From a bacterium BMS3Abin11 (GTDB lineage Bacteria > Pseudomonadota > Gammaproteobacteria > BMS3Bbin11), in contig BDTD01000027.1 in NCBI GenBank assembly GCA_002897635.1, forward strand, positions 1-36,730: a stretch of DNA of 36,730 nucleotides. The letters are read 5' to 3'. This document shows, piece after piece, positions 26,164 through 34,575 of the stretch. Made by a program: the position numbers and the translations under genes. Positions within the stretch are counted from its first letter, which is position 1, and each line of letters starts with the position of its first letter. The notes under the pieces are model-generated. The model ran no database searches, was not told the origin of the DNA, and was given only the letters and a program-made list of their open reading frames with translations.

Positions 26164-26911
26164 ACCAGTAAACCCACCACCCCAGATATTCTTTGATACC
26201 CAGCGTCGTCAACTCCAGTGCTCCTGCATCTGGCAGCCAGTCGAGTATAGAGGGATCGGGTTCTGGTACCTGATAGTCGGTTGCTGCCGGAACCACATCA
26301 ATTCCGAGTTTCTCAAACACCCCTTTTGCACGGCGCATGTGGTAGGCTGAGGTGACCAGCAGGATCTTTTTGATAGCGTTTTCCTGCATGATTTTTACTG
26401 CATTTACACCATTTTCCCGGGTATTTCGGCTCTGGTTTTCCAGCAGCATTTTGTCCCGCGGAACCGCAAACTCACTGAGCAAATCAGCCATAAAATCCGC
26501 CTCAGGCGAACTCCCCTCCGCCGCTCCGCCGACCAGCATCACACGCGGGGCCTTACCAGCCCGGTAAAGGCGCATGCCGTGAAACAAGCGATCAACCGCA
26601 TCGTTGAGTTCAATAAGCCCCATGCCGAAACCGGTCGCATTGGTAAAACCACCCAGCACCACAATGGCATCCGCTTTCGGCATCTGTTCAATAGCTACGG
26701 GTGGGTAGTCCTGCTCCAGCGAATTGATAACAAAAATGGAAAAAGCATTGGTCGCACTGCCCCATAGGATCAGCACACCCAACAGGATCAATACAGCTGC
26801 TCTACCCGCATGGCCACGAAGCACAGCGATGAGACCTAGCAGACTGATGAGTATGGCAAGGCCAAGCGGGTAGACGAACAGGGGGAGTAGTTTGGTAAGG
26901 AGATAATCCAT
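26144..26911 (-). CDS. YdcF/ElyC-type DUF218 membrane protein
   Basis: This 255-residue protein has two N-terminal transmembrane helices (about 8-30 and 36-60), then the DUF218 domain from about 75 with ADAIVVLGG, GKAPRVMLVGG, a conserved Glu (SSPEADFM), LENQSRNTRENG and LLVTSAYHMRRA. ElyC-type proteins affect envelope integrity and lipid-carrier use in E. coli; their exact chemistry is not settled. The position between an exporter and an O-antigen ligase fits an envelope-glycan role. The stop lies 2 bases ahead of the convergent gene's repeat-like tail. It is immediately downstream of the ligase gene (2-base gap). Confidence 0.88.
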   Translation of the reverse strand: MDYLLTKLLPLFVYPLGLAILISLLGLIAVLRGHAGRAAVLILLGVLILWGSATNAFSIFVINSLEQDYPPVAIEQMPKADAIVVLGGFTNATGFGMGLIELNDAVDRLFHGMRLYRAGKAPRVMLVGGAAEGSSPEADFMADLLSEFAVPRDKMLLENQSRNTRENGVNAVKIMQENAIKKILLVTSAYHMRRAKGVFEKLGIDVVPAATDYQVPEPDPSILDWLPDAGALELTTLGIKEYLGWWVYWFRGWVD

Positions 26912-26913
26912 AA

Positions 26914-28332
26914 TTAAAATAACGATTTACGGTTTTGATCTGAAGTCCGCCCATGCCGTTCAACAGGCATAGCAAATGCAATCCAGCCCAGCGCCAGGAT
27001 CACCATAAACAAGGCCGCATTTGCCGGGATATGGAAATTAAAATCTGTCGTACTATGGATCATTAATGAAATAATCCCCATCACAGAAGAGAAAGCCATG
27101 CCGCGCATCAAAGGATGCCGTCGTTTTCGCATAGCACGTATGGCGGCGGCAAATGTAATGATAACGATTGCCGCCAGTAGCAGGATGCCTATCCAGCCGG
27201 TATCAGACATAAACTCCAGGTAATCATTATGGGCATGCTGGTAATAACCCGGTTGCCAGATATTCTGGTACGCAGGAAAAATAACAAAGAAGGTTCCGGC
27301 ACCTGTTCCGGTCAGTGATGCATCCTTATGCAGGGCACGAGTCTGCATGCTGGTGTTTAGACGGTTCAAGGTATTTGTACGCATATCCAGTGATACCTCC
27401 TCTTTCTTCATATTTTCAAAACGCTGCTGCAATTGATCAAGCCCAAACCACTGACTGACAATAAGGATATCGATAATGACCAGGCTGGTAAGCAGGATCA
27501 CCACCGGACGGGGAGAGTGCTTCATCAATAGCAATGCAAGGATCCCGGCGAGGGTCATACTGGAGAAAAAGGCTGTGTTACCCATGCGAGAATGCGTCAA
27601 AACCAGGGTAATGACCATTATCGCCAGGTAAATACGTATTCTCACCTTACGGCTCAACAGAGACTGCGCCCAGCCACGAATTCGCTCACGCCAGGAACGA
27701 CTACCATACTCGGACATGCTCGACAGCAACAGGCCTATACCAATGGCGAGATTCAACTCAAGAAAACCCGCCAGCTGATTGCGGTTGGCAAAGGTCCCTT
27801 GTGCTGATGAAGACCCGTAGTAAATTTCCTGACTACCGAACAGAGCCAGGCTGGCAATGACCGCCTGCAGCACGCCGAGAACAACCAGCCATAAAGTGAA
27901 TACGCGCAAACGTTTCATACTATCCACCAGCAACAACACTAACGTAAAAATCAATACATAAGCCAGCCCGGTGATGAGTTGCTCACGCGTCGCATTGACA
28001 TCAACCGAAATCGGTGCAGAAGCAATATCCGGCGTAACTAGCCGATACATCTCAGCCGATAACGGTGCAATCCTCTCAAGCAGTCCCATTGGCAACGGAA
28101 TAATCTGAAGTAAATTCCATCCCAGCCAGAAGATAAAAAAAAGCAGCACAAAACGCGCCGCTTTAAAGGCCCTCGTGAAACTCACCTTACCCTGCCGATA
28201 CTGCAGCAGCCAGACCGCTGCCATCACATAAACCACCATCGACATCAGCATCCACGACCAGTCGAAAGTCGATCCACGTGGCAGTGGAAGAACTGCGAAC
28301 AAAGCCAGTAATGTGTAGAAGAGATAATTCAT
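26914..28332 (-). CDS. O-antigen ligase/polymerase-like membrane protein (Wzy_C family)
   Basis: This 472-residue polytopic protein has about 11-12 predicted hydrophobic segments, for example at about 5-20, 30-45, 63-80, 128-148, 155-175 and 230-265. A large periplasmic loop at about 330-385 carries GTGAGTFF and the YYQHAHNDYLEFMSDTGWIG region, the typical ligase/polymerase signature with its conserved His. Such proteins join O-antigen to lipid A core or polymerise repeat units; sequence cannot tell which. It is co-directional with the VpsP-like gene, from which it is separated by a family A repeat, and with the ElyC-like gene. Confidence 0.9.
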   Translation of the reverse strand: MNYLFYTLLALFAVLPLPRGSTFDWSWMLMSMVVYVMAAVWLLQYRQGKVSFTRAFKAARFVLLFFIFWLGWNLLQIIPLPMGLLERIAPLSAEMYRLVTPDIASAPISVDVNATREQLITGLAYVLIFTLVLLLVDSMKRLRVFTLWLVVLGVLQAVIASLALFGSQEIYYGSSSAQGTFANRNQLAGFLELNLAIGIGLLLSSMSEYGSRSWRERIRGWAQSLLSRKVRIRIYLAIMVITLVLTHSRMGNTAFFSSMTLAGILALLLMKHSPRPVVILLTSLVIIDILIVSQWFGLDQLQQRFENMKKEEVSLDMRTNTLNRLNTSMQTRALHKDASLTGTGAGTFFVIFPAYQNIWQPGYYQHAHNDYLEFMSDTGWIGILLLAAIVIITFAAAIRAMRKRRHPLMRGMAFSSVMGIISLMIHSTTDFNFHIPANAALFMVILALGWIAFAMPVERHGRTSDQNRKSLF

Positions 28333-28376
28333 AATTTACATTTTTTAGTAATTCAGATATTCAAGAACCCGATTAA

Positions 28377-28446
28377 TGTAGGTGCGAATTCATTCGCACA
28401 AAATAGTCCGGTTATACTTCCCTGTCCGAATGAATTCGGACCTACA
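28377..28446. repeat. Family A palindromic repeat, copy 5
   Basis: The left arm GTAGGTGCGAATTCATTCGC and the right arm TCCGAATGAATTCGGACC are 22 bases apart. The right edge supplies the stop codon TAG of the VpsP-like gene. Confidence 0.9.
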
Positions 28447-29164
28447 AACCCCTTTCCCCTTTTTCCTTCAGCATCTCCTTCCTCATCCTCTCCAATTCCT
28501 TCTCATAAAACCCCATCAACACCTCATCCCCCTCAACAAACGGCTCCACCCTCTCACCAAAACCCTGCTCAAACGCCAATCTTATCGTTTCTTTCGGCTG
28601 CAGCTCCATCGCCCGCCTTAGTGTCTTATCAACCACATCCCTGGTCTCATCATCAATAAACGCCCAGCCATGGAAACCGGCCTGCAAAATTATCCTCTGG
28701 TTAACCTTAAACCAGGGCGCCAGACGTGCGGCATTCTGCAACGCAGAAATCATTGGCTCATCGTATTCCCATAGCTCATATTTGATACCGATAATACTCG
28801 CCCAGTAAGGTACCCAGGACGGCCGCAGTGTTAGCAGGTGCTGGTACATTGACAAGGCCTCGCGGTTGGCAGCAACTGACTGGCTGGGGCTGGACTGAGA
28901 ATCAAACATGTGTGCCTTGTAGCGATAGAGCTGAGATTCGTAGGAGAGGTATTCCGGATTCTCGGGATCGTATTTGATAGCGCTCTGGATATTGCCAAGG
29001 CTCTCCTGCCAGCTCTCCTTATCAGGAATAACCCTGTTCTTCTGCCAGGTTTTTATATCACTCTGTGAGCCTACGGCATTAAGGTTTGCAAATAAAAGCA
29101 GGCCCACATAGCCGGACAAGCCGAACAACGCAATGGCAATAATTAATGTTTGAGTACGTGACAA
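28442..29164 (-). CDS. TPR-containing membrane protein, VpsP-like polysaccharide biosynthesis protein
   Basis: This 240-residue protein starts MSRTQTLIIAIALFGLSGYVGLLL, a signal anchor (about 5-27). The remainder is helical with TPR-like spacing, including AIKYDPENPEYLSY, YQHLLTLRPSWVPYW, and RLAPWFKVNQRI. The overall pattern and the adjacent O-antigen ligase-like gene resemble VpsP-type proteins of exopolysaccharide clusters; this is recognition by pattern and could be wrong. The last residues (KEKGERGL-stop) are encoded by a GGGGAAAGGGG tract and the edge of a family A repeat. Upstream, 29165-29337 has no gene, only AT-rich DNA and repeats. Confidence 0.6.
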   Translation of the reverse strand: MSRTQTLIIAIALFGLSGYVGLLLFANLNAVGSQSDIKTWQKNRVIPDKESWQESLGNIQSAIKYDPENPEYLSYESQLYRYKAHMFDSQSSPSQSVAANREALSMYQHLLTLRPSWVPYWASIIGIKYELWEYDEPMISALQNAARLAPWFKVNQRIILQAGFHGWAFIDDETRDVVDKTLRRAMELQPKETIRLAFEQGFGERVEPFVEGDEVLMGFYEKELERMRKEMLKEKGERGL

Positions 29165-29271
29165 AATGTAGTTTATAAAATAGTTTTGTAGCAGTTATTC
29201 AAGGTTAATATTAAACACTTTTTGCAGTAGAGGATAATAGGAAATTTATGTTTTATGCATTTGGTTTTGAT

Positions 29272-29330
29272 CTTACGTAACACGTAAAACATAAAACGAC
29301 TCTTTCCCCTTTCCCCTTTCCCCTTTAAAC
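29272..29330. repeat. ACGTAA-type repeat followed by CCCTTTCC tract
   Basis: CTTACGTAACACGTAAAACA is followed by TTTCCCCTTTCCCCTTTCCC, which runs to 9 bases before the nucleotidyltransferase ATG. It shares the flank TTTTGATCTTAC with the copy at 34576. Confidence 0.75.
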
Positions 29331-29337
29331 TCACCCC

Positions 29338-30468
29338 ATGCCAAAGATACTAACCCCTTACGATTGGTATGCTTCAATTCTACGGGAAGAATCACCATTA
29401 TTCTCTGACCTGGATAGCAATGTATCCGAAGAAGCCCTCTGGCAGGCTGGTCTGGAAAATGGTGTGACGGTGTTGGTCAATCACAAACTTGCCAATTCAG
29501 AGGCTCTAGAATCACTTCCACAAACTTACAGAGAAAAGCTACATAAATATGCCCTGAATGCGGCGGCTACTGAACTTGGACAGGAACACGAACTACAGAT
29601 GGCACTTTCCCTGTTCACCGACGCTGGCATACCCTTCCTGTTGATGAAGGGCACACCACTCGCCTACACCCACTATCCCCAGCTATATCTTCGGAGCAGA
29701 AGTGACACCGATCTTTTATTTGAAAATATGGATGATGCAGAAAAAGCATTCAACCTGTTGGAGACTCATGGGTACCAACGCCCCAATGCCGTCAGTGGCG
29801 AATTCGTCAGTCATGAATTCTGTTGCTACAAAAAGGACAAAGCCGGTGTTGGTAGTACACTGGATATGCACTGGAAGCTTAGCAACGCACACCGCTTCGC
29901 ACGCGCGTTTAACTTCACTGAATTGGCAGCCTCATCTACACAAATAACTGAACTGGGCGAGAAGGCCCAATCCCTTGGCCCAATCCATGCCCTGCTTCTA
30001 GCCTGCATGCATCGCATTGCTCATAAGATCGAAGGGATGGAAAACCGGTTGGTCTGGCTATACGACATTCATCTACTGACTGAGAAGTTCAGTGATCAAC
30101 AGTGGAGACAATTTATCATCCTGGCTACAGCAAAAGGAATGTGTGGGATCTGCCTGGATGGCATTCAACAATCTGCGAAGATATTAAACACCGACATTCC
30201 AGAAGAAGTAAAAATCCAGTTAGAGGAAGGGGCAAGCCATGAGAAATACAGCACCGAGATGGGCGAATCACAGCTGACTATGGAGATGTCAAACCTGCGA
30301 GCCTTACCTGGCTGGAAGGAAAGAGCGGGACTGATAAAGGAGAGGGTCTTCCCTGATGCCAACTACATGATGGTGAAATATGACACGCAAAAAAAATATC
30401 TGCTGCCATACCTTTATCTTAAGCGTGCAATAGGGGGGATCTTTAAGGTATTAGGTACCAGGTCTTGA
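29338..30468 (+). CDS. Uncharacterised nucleotidyltransferase-family protein (NTP_transf_5 type)
   Basis: This is a 376-residue protein. The N-terminal half has the family pattern PFLLMKGTPLAYTHYP followed by RSRSDTDLLF (about 122-130), with the D-x-D that would bind metal and nucleotide. It continues with DMHWKL (about 178) and a helical C-terminal half with HRIAHKIEG and RLVWLYDIHLL. Members of this family are found with PqqD/HprK-type peptide systems and lasso-peptide clusters, and also in polysaccharide loci, but substrates are mostly unknown. The only PqqD-like gene here is 26 kb away. No Shine-Dalgarno is visible; the start follows a CCCTTTCC tract. It is on the opposite strand from its neighbours. 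Confidence 0.8.
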   Translation: MPKILTPYDWYASILREESPLFSDLDSNVSEEALWQAGLENGVTVLVNHKLANSEALESLPQTYREKLHKYALNAAATELGQEHELQMALSLFTDAGIPFLLMKGTPLAYTHYPQLYLRSRSDTDLLFENMDDAEKAFNLLETHGYQRPNAVSGEFVSHEFCCYKKDKAGVGSTLDMHWKLSNAHRFARAFNFTELAASSTQITELGEKAQSLGPIHALLLACMHRIAHKIEGMENRLVWLYDIHLLTEKFSDQQWRQFIILATAKGMCGICLDGIQQSAKILNTDIPEEVKIQLEEGASHEKYSTEMGESQLTMEMSNLRALPGWKERAGLIKERVFPDANYMMVKYDTQKKYLLPYLYLKRAIGGIFKVLGTRS

Positions 30469-30472
30469 ACTA

Positions 30473-30502
30473 CCGTAATACGTAACCCGTAACACCTAAA
30501 AC
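30473..30502. repeat. ACGTAA-type repeat (family C)
   Basis: CGTAATACGTAACCCGTAAC and CTAAAAC directly follow the nucleotidyltransferase stop. Confidence 0.7.
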
Positions 30503-30530
30503 AAATCCCTTCACCCTGGAACCTGGATCT

Positions 30531-31298
30531 TTATCTTCCTCTTTCCCCTGGCTTCCACCACTGCCCAACCTTCCGCAACGGCTTCGCATAAAGCGTCCAG
30601 AAATATGGCCGCAACCCATTCACCACCCACGCCTTCCGATCCATACGATTCGCAGCCAGCCGATTTGATACCTTAGCATTACTCACACCGCCGGCCCGCA
30701 TATACACCATCACCATTGGCACACGGACAACATTAATCTGATGCTTCAGCAAAAAGCGAAGCATGATTTCATAATCTGCTGCCGAACCAAGATCAAGATT
30801 GAATAAACCGTATTTTTTATAAACAGATGCCCTGACGAAAAAAGTAGGATGCGGTGGCATCCAGCCCTGATAGAATTTCCTGGGATTGAACTCACCCGAA
30901 TGCCAGAAACGCTTCACCTTATTTTTATCTTTGCCATCAATGTAAACGAGATCACCATAACAGGCGTCAATATTCTCATCGGTGAAGGCTTCCTCTACAC
31001 GGGAAAGTACATTGCTTGACGGGTAAAAATCATCAGCATTAAGTATACCAATCACCTCACCCGTAGCCATCTGGATACCCTTATTCATCGCGTCGTAAAT
31101 ACCCTGGTCAGGCTCAGATACAAGCTTTGCAATATTATTTTTATATGAACCAGCAATATCCAGCGTGGCATCAGTAGACCCACCATCAATCAGGATATGC
31201 TCCACATCAACACCCTGCCTTCTCACACTAACCAGACAACTAGCTAGAGTATCAGCAGAATTAAGCGTTGCTGTAATAATAGAAATTTTTATTGCCAT
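30531..31298 (-). CDS. Glycosyltransferase family 2 (WcaE-like)
   Basis: This 255-residue GT-A enzyme starts from ATG 31298, which has GTGGGG as ribosome site; a start at 31316 adds six unconserved residues. It shows ISIITATLNSADTL at the N-terminus, LIDGGSTDAT, EPDQGIYDAMNKGI and LNADDFY (metal-binding), typical of the GT2 group that includes WcaE. It should add a sugar to a cell-surface glycan at the inner membrane; donor and acceptor are unknown. The final residues (PGERGR-stop) are read from a GGGGAAAGAGGAAGATAAAG purine tract of family D. Confidence 0.9.
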   Translation of the reverse strand: MAIKISIITATLNSADTLASCLVSVRRQGVDVEHILIDGGSTDATLDIAGSYKNNIAKLVSEPDQGIYDAMNKGIQMATGEVIGILNADDFYPSSNVLSRVEEAFTDENIDACYGDLVYIDGKDKNKVKRFWHSGEFNPRKFYQGWMPPHPTFFVRASVYKKYGLFNLDLGSAADYEIMLRFLLKHQINVVRVPMVMVYMRAGGVSNAKVSNRLAANRMDRKAWVVNGLRPYFWTLYAKPLRKVGQWWKPGERGR

Positions 31299-31309
31299 GC
31301 ACCCCACAT

Positions 31310-31465
31310 CTACCATCGGTCAGGCAACTTTTTCGATGCATGAAACACGCGTAGAATTTCGATTTTCTGTAATCGAGGCCGGACACGATAAGGGACAATA
31401 TAGCGTGTTGCAGGAATCACCAGTTCTCGTGTCCCGGGCAGTCGACCAGTGTGGCCTAAAGGCAG
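31310..31465 (-). pseudogene. Remnant of a ParE/RelE-family toxin (C-terminal half only)
   Basis: A minus-strand frame encodes GRLPGTRELVIPATRYIVPY, then RVRPRLQKIEILRVFHAS and KKLPDRW-stop. This is the highly conserved C-terminal half of ParE-type plasmid-stabilisation toxins. The N-terminal half is missing: upstream in this frame there is only antisense-like or out-of-frame sequence belonging to the carbamoyltransferase 3' end, and no antitoxin gene is present. It is squeezed between the GT2 and carbamoyltransferase genes, suggesting that an ancient insertion was largely deleted. Confidence 0.8.
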
Positions 31466-31485
31466 ATTATCTCCTACATCAAGAC

Positions 31486-33333
31486 TCAAGCCCTCCAAAC
31501 CAACCAGTCCCCCATCACCAACACATCCATCTTTGTCCTTAAAAAACACGCCAGTGCTTCTTCAGGTTTACACACCACCGGTTCATTCTCATTAAACGAA
31601 GTATTCAACACAATTGGCACTCCGGTAAGATCATTAAACTTATCAATGAGGTTAAAATAACGAGCATTGGTTTCCTTATAAACAGTCTGCAACCGACCAG
31701 ACCCATCCACATGAGTAACAGCAGGTATTTCTGCACGTTTCCCTTCACGAATCTGGAACACCTTCATCATAAACGGCACATCATCATCCTCTTCAAACCA
31801 GTCACTAACAGAACCACGCAAAATCGACGGTGCAAAAGGCCGGAAAGATTCACGCCGTTTGATCTTCAGATTAAGAATATCTTTCATATCAGCACGGCGA
31901 GGGTCACAAACAATAGAACGGTTACCCAAAGCCCGAGGCCCCCATTCCATACGCCCCTGAAACCAGCCGATCACCTTACCCTCAGAGATTGCTTCAGCCG
32001 TTTTTCTGCACAAATCATCTTCATTTGAGATCAGTTCAGTGGTACAACCTTCGGCAGAAATCTCCGCCTGCTTCTTTTCCAGCACCTCAGCAATCTGTTC
32101 ATTGGAAAATGATGGCCCCCAGAAAGCATGATCCATCACAAACCGATCAACACCCTCTTTTCGTAGGAGCGCCGGGGACGGCGCTCCTACATCAATATTT
32201 TCATCCTTGATTTTAGAACTTGAAACTTGAAACTTAAAACTTGAAACTTCGGTTTTCTCATACCAAACTATAAGCGCCGCCCCAATCGCCCCACCCGCAT
32301 CACCCGCCGCCGACTGAATATACACCCGCTTAAACGGCGACTTCCGGTACACCTTGCCATTAGCCACAGAATTCATAGCGCAACCCCCCGACAGACACAG
32401 ATCATCCAGTCCATGTCGATCATACAAAGTATTCAACAAATGAAAAAAGGCCTCCTCATACCTTGCCTGCACTGAATGGGCAATATCAAAATGCCTTTGC
32501 GTCAACTCCTCTTCATTTGCACGAACAGGCCCCAACAGTTCAACCAGCTTGTCAGAATATATCTGTCCGAATACCGGTGCCCCGTCATCCCACTCATAGA
32601 CCACATTCTCTTTATGGTGCTTGAAGTACTCAAGGTTTAATCGGTAGCCACCATCAGGCATCAGTTTGACGACCTTGCGCATCTCCTCCAGATAAACAGG
32701 CTTGCCATAAGGCGCCAGCCCCATCACCTTGTACTCATCCCCGTAATGCGGGAAGCCAAGATATTGCGTTAATGCCTGGTAAAAGTTGCCTAGCGAATGT
32801 GGGAAGTACACCTTTCCATCAACATTAATCTTTGATCCTTTGCCCATACCCCATGCACCACTGGCAAAATCTCCAAAGCCATCGACAGACACCACCACCG
32901 CTTCATCAAACGGCGAAACATGGAAGGTCGAGGAAAGATGCGCAATATGATGCTCAACAGGGTAAACCTTGCCGGCAAAACGGGAATCCTCGAAATGTTT
33001 CTGCAACTGCACGTCCAGCCCTTCCCGATCACGACGATTACGCAACTTATCCAGCACAAACTTCAGCTCAGGCCGCTTCATCAGCGTATAGCCAATCTTC
33101 TTCCAGTAATTCGCCTTCGAGTCCTGATTGATCGCCACCGCATCCACATCGGCCAGCGAAAGCCCTGCCTCACGCAAGCAATAAGCAATCGATTCAGACG
33201 GAAAACCCGCCCAGTTTTTTTTACGCCGGAAGCGTTCTTCTTCAGCGGCTGCAACCAGCTTGCCATCGATGACGAGTGCTGCGGCGGAGTCGCCGTGATA
33301 GGCGTTAAGGCCAAGAATTATCATTTTTTTCAA
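31486..33333 (-). CDS. NodU/CmcH-family carbamoyltransferase
   Basis: This 615-residue enzyme transfers carbamoyl from carbamoyl phosphate to a hydroxyl, here probably on a sugar. The N-terminal domain begins ILGLNAYHGDSAAALVIDG and has the metal-binding VEHHIAHLSSTF (about 125-137) and SVDGFGDFASG. The C-terminal domain has GWFQGRMEWGPRALGNRSIV (about 456-475), RESFRPFAPSIL, and VLNTSFNENEPVV. Between them, at about 361-395, is an extra segment (VSSFKFQVSSSKIKD... GAPSPALLRKEGV) that is a translation of intergenic repeat DNA and is absent from the family as I know it. The frame is intact across it, so the protein may still be active. It lies in the polysaccharide cluster upstream of a GT2 gene. 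Confidence 0.93.
   Translation of the reverse strand: MKKMIILGLNAYHGDSAAALVIDGKLVAAAEEERFRRKKNWAGFPSESIAYCLREAGLSLADVDAVAINQDSKANYWKKIGYTLMKRPELKFVLDKLRNRRDREGLDVQLQKHFEDSRFAGKVYPVEHHIAHLSSTFHVSPFDEAVVVSVDGFGDFASGAWGMGKGSKINVDGKVYFPHSLGNFYQALTQYLGFPHYGDEYKVMGLAPYGKPVYLEEMRKVVKLMPDGGYRLNLEYFKHHKENVVYEWDDGAPVFGQIYSDKLVELLGPVRANEEELTQRHFDIAHSVQARYEEAFFHLLNTLYDRHGLDDLCLSGGCAMNSVANGKVYRKSPFKRVYIQSAAGDAGGAIGAALIVWYEKTEVSSFKFQVSSSKIKDENIDVGAPSPALLRKEGVDRFVMDHAFWGPSFSNEQIAEVLEKKQAEISAEGCTTELISNEDDLCRKTAEAISEGKVIGWFQGRMEWGPRALGNRSIVCDPRRADMKDILNLKIKRRESFRPFAPSILRGSVSDWFEEDDDVPFMMKVFQIREGKRAEIPAVTHVDGSGRLQTVYKETNARYFNLIDKFNDLTGVPIVLNTSFNENEPVVCKPEEALACFLRTKMDVLVMGDWLVWRA
32148..32252. repeat. Composite repeat insertion inside the carbamoyltransferase gene
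   Basis: Read on the plus strand it contains AACACCCTCTTTTC, the family B palindrome GTAGGAGCGCC/GGCGCTCCTAC (32163-32190), a family D stretch (TCATCCTTGATTTTAG) and family E heptamers (CTTGAAACTTGAAACTTA). The same order AACACC(T/C)TCTTTTCGTAGGAG recurs at 33450 between genes. Confidence 0.9.
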
Positions 33334-33843
33334 AAAATTAAGTAGGTCTCATGTCAGTAAGTCTTTGGACTTGAGTCTTGAAACCTGGAACTTCACCTGC
33401 GGGAGACGCGCCTCGCGGCAAAGCTTCTGACTTACCATCCAACCCTTAGCAACACCTTCTTTTCGTAGGAGTGCCGACTCGGCGCGATTAAACATTGATC
33501 GCGCCGAGGACGACGCTCGTACAATAATCTTTTCATCCACGCCGTTATTACTTGAAACTTGAGGGGACCTCTATTTATTTAAAATACCCCGTCATTGCGA
33601 GCGCAGCGCGGCAATCTCATGTTTAGAAACAGTCGCTTAGAGATTGCTTCGTCGCTACGTTCCTTGCAATGACGAATAAATAGAGGTTCCCTTGAAACTT
33701 GAAACTTGAAACTTGAAACTTTTATTTCTTCCCCTTCATTCCTTACACCGCTCATTTTGGTCTTTCGTCTTTCGACCTACGACTGTTTAGCGTTCAAGAA
33801 GTATAAGTATCAACAGCATATCAAGGTCCGACCCTGGGGGGGG
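33334..33843. repeat. 510-base intergenic region packed with repeats
   Basis: 33370-33415 holds heptamer-like and GCGGGAGACGCGCCTCGCGG sequences. 33465-33522 is a full family B palindrome. 33563-33691 is a separate nested element. 33690-33721 holds four CTTGAAA heptamers. 33750-33785 is a TCTTTCG tract. 33836-33843 is a run of eight G. I see no gene; a possible 63-residue frame (33349-33540) is only translated repeat. Confidence 0.85.
33563..33691. mobile_element. MITE-like nested palindromic element
   Basis: The outer inverted ends GGGACCTCTATTTATT and AATAAATAGAGGTTCCC enclose an inner inverted repeat, CGTCATTGCGAGCGCAGCG... (from 33590) and ...CGCTACGTTCCTTGCAATGA CG (to 33674). No coding capacity is present. 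The inner part is the common CGTCATTGCGAG-type repeat known from many bacterial genomes. Confidence 0.7.
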
Positions 33844-34236
33844 TTACAAAATTACATTTTCATGCAACCAGTGATTCAACTCTTCTTTACTTAATTCCCC
33901 AGCAGCCAGTTGCATAGTGATAGCCTCTAACTCTGCTTGATCAGGGAGATTTTGAGCCCCATTCACGTCCAGAAATACCAACGCGGATAAGACTGCTGCA
34001 CGCTTGTTGCCATCACAAAACGGGTGGTTCATCGCAATGTGGAACATATAGGCGGTTGCCATATCTATCAGCCCAGGATGTAAATAAACTCCGTCAAATT
34101 GTTGCTGAGGCATCGTTACCGCGGATTCCAGCAAGCCGGGGTCACGCAAACCCGGCATTCCACCTTCATGCTCTATGGTGTTTGCCTGAATCTGAATAAC
34201 ATCCTCGACACTGAGAAAAAATATCTCCTCAGGCAT
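33844..34236 (-). CDS. doc: Doc-type (Fic fold) toxin of a type II toxin-antitoxin pair
   Basis: This is a 130-residue death-on-curing family protein. The Fic/Doc core motif HPFCDGNKR is at residues 71-79, complete with the catalytic His and the Asn-Lys-Arg anion site. RDPGLLESAVTMPQ (about 31-44) and LHPGLIDMATAYMFHI match the family. Doc from phage P1 is a kinase that phosphorylates elongation factor Tu; the same activity is likely but not shown. It starts directly after the antitoxin stop with no gap. Confidence 0.93.
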   Translation of the reverse strand: MPEEIFFLSVEDVIQIQANTIEHEGGMPGLRDPGLLESAVTMPQQQFDGVYLHPGLIDMATAYMFHIAMNHPFCDGNKRAAVLSALVFLDVNGAQNLPDQAELEAITMQLAAGELSKEELNHWLHENVIL

Positions 34237-34464
34237 TTATTTAGCCAGGTTTTTTAACATCTCACCGTAACGAGGCCGTAGCTTGTCCAGGGATTCAGCA
34301 ATCCGATCCTGTCCAATACCCACATTCGCAGGCGTAATAATAAGTGAACTTCCTGAAATCGTAAGCTGGAGAGGCGTATTGTTGTTGATACCAAGCGCGT
34401 CAATAATTGGCTTATCCAATACCAGTGCCTGACTGTTACCGTGTTTTTGTAATGTCTTGATCAT
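34237..34464 (-). CDS. MazE/AbrB-type antitoxin partner of Doc
   Basis: This 75-residue protein starts from ATG 34464, which has AGGGG as ribosome site; the frame could also start at 34479. The N-terminal 45 residues form a SpoVT/AbrB DNA-binding swapped hairpin, with IKTLQKHGNSQALVLDKPII and LQLTISGSSLIITP. The C-terminal part (about 50-75) would wrap the toxin. The classical P1 antitoxin Phd is a different fold, but AbrB-type proteins paired with Doc occur widely. It is probably autoregulatory through the operator just upstream. Confidence 0.88.
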   Translation of the reverse strand: MIKTLQKHGNSQALVLDKPIIDALGINNNTPLQLTISGSSLIITPANVGIGQDRIAESLDKLRPRYGEMLKNLAK

Positions 34465-34482
34465 AGATAGCCCCTTCATAAA

Positions 34483-34501
34483 GTTATAACAATGTTATAA
34501 C
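34483..34501 (-). promoter_or_regulatory. Operator-like pair of GTTATAAC palindromes upstream of the toxin-antitoxin pair
   Basis: Two identical 8-base palindromes GTTATAAC (34483-34490 and 34494-34501), three bases apart, lie 19 bases before the antitoxin start. The 11-base periodicity puts both on one DNA face, as expected for an antitoxin autorepression site. Confidence 0.65.
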
Positions 34502-34575
34502 AATAAATATATAATTACCAGCGCAGCAACTCACGCAGTAGGCCTGAGGTTTCTACCTTGATCTCCGTTTTTGAT

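Noticed and set aside
33349-33540. A 63-residue frame on the minus strand
   Set aside because: Its sequence is entirely translation of family B and heptamer repeats, with no independent protein signal.
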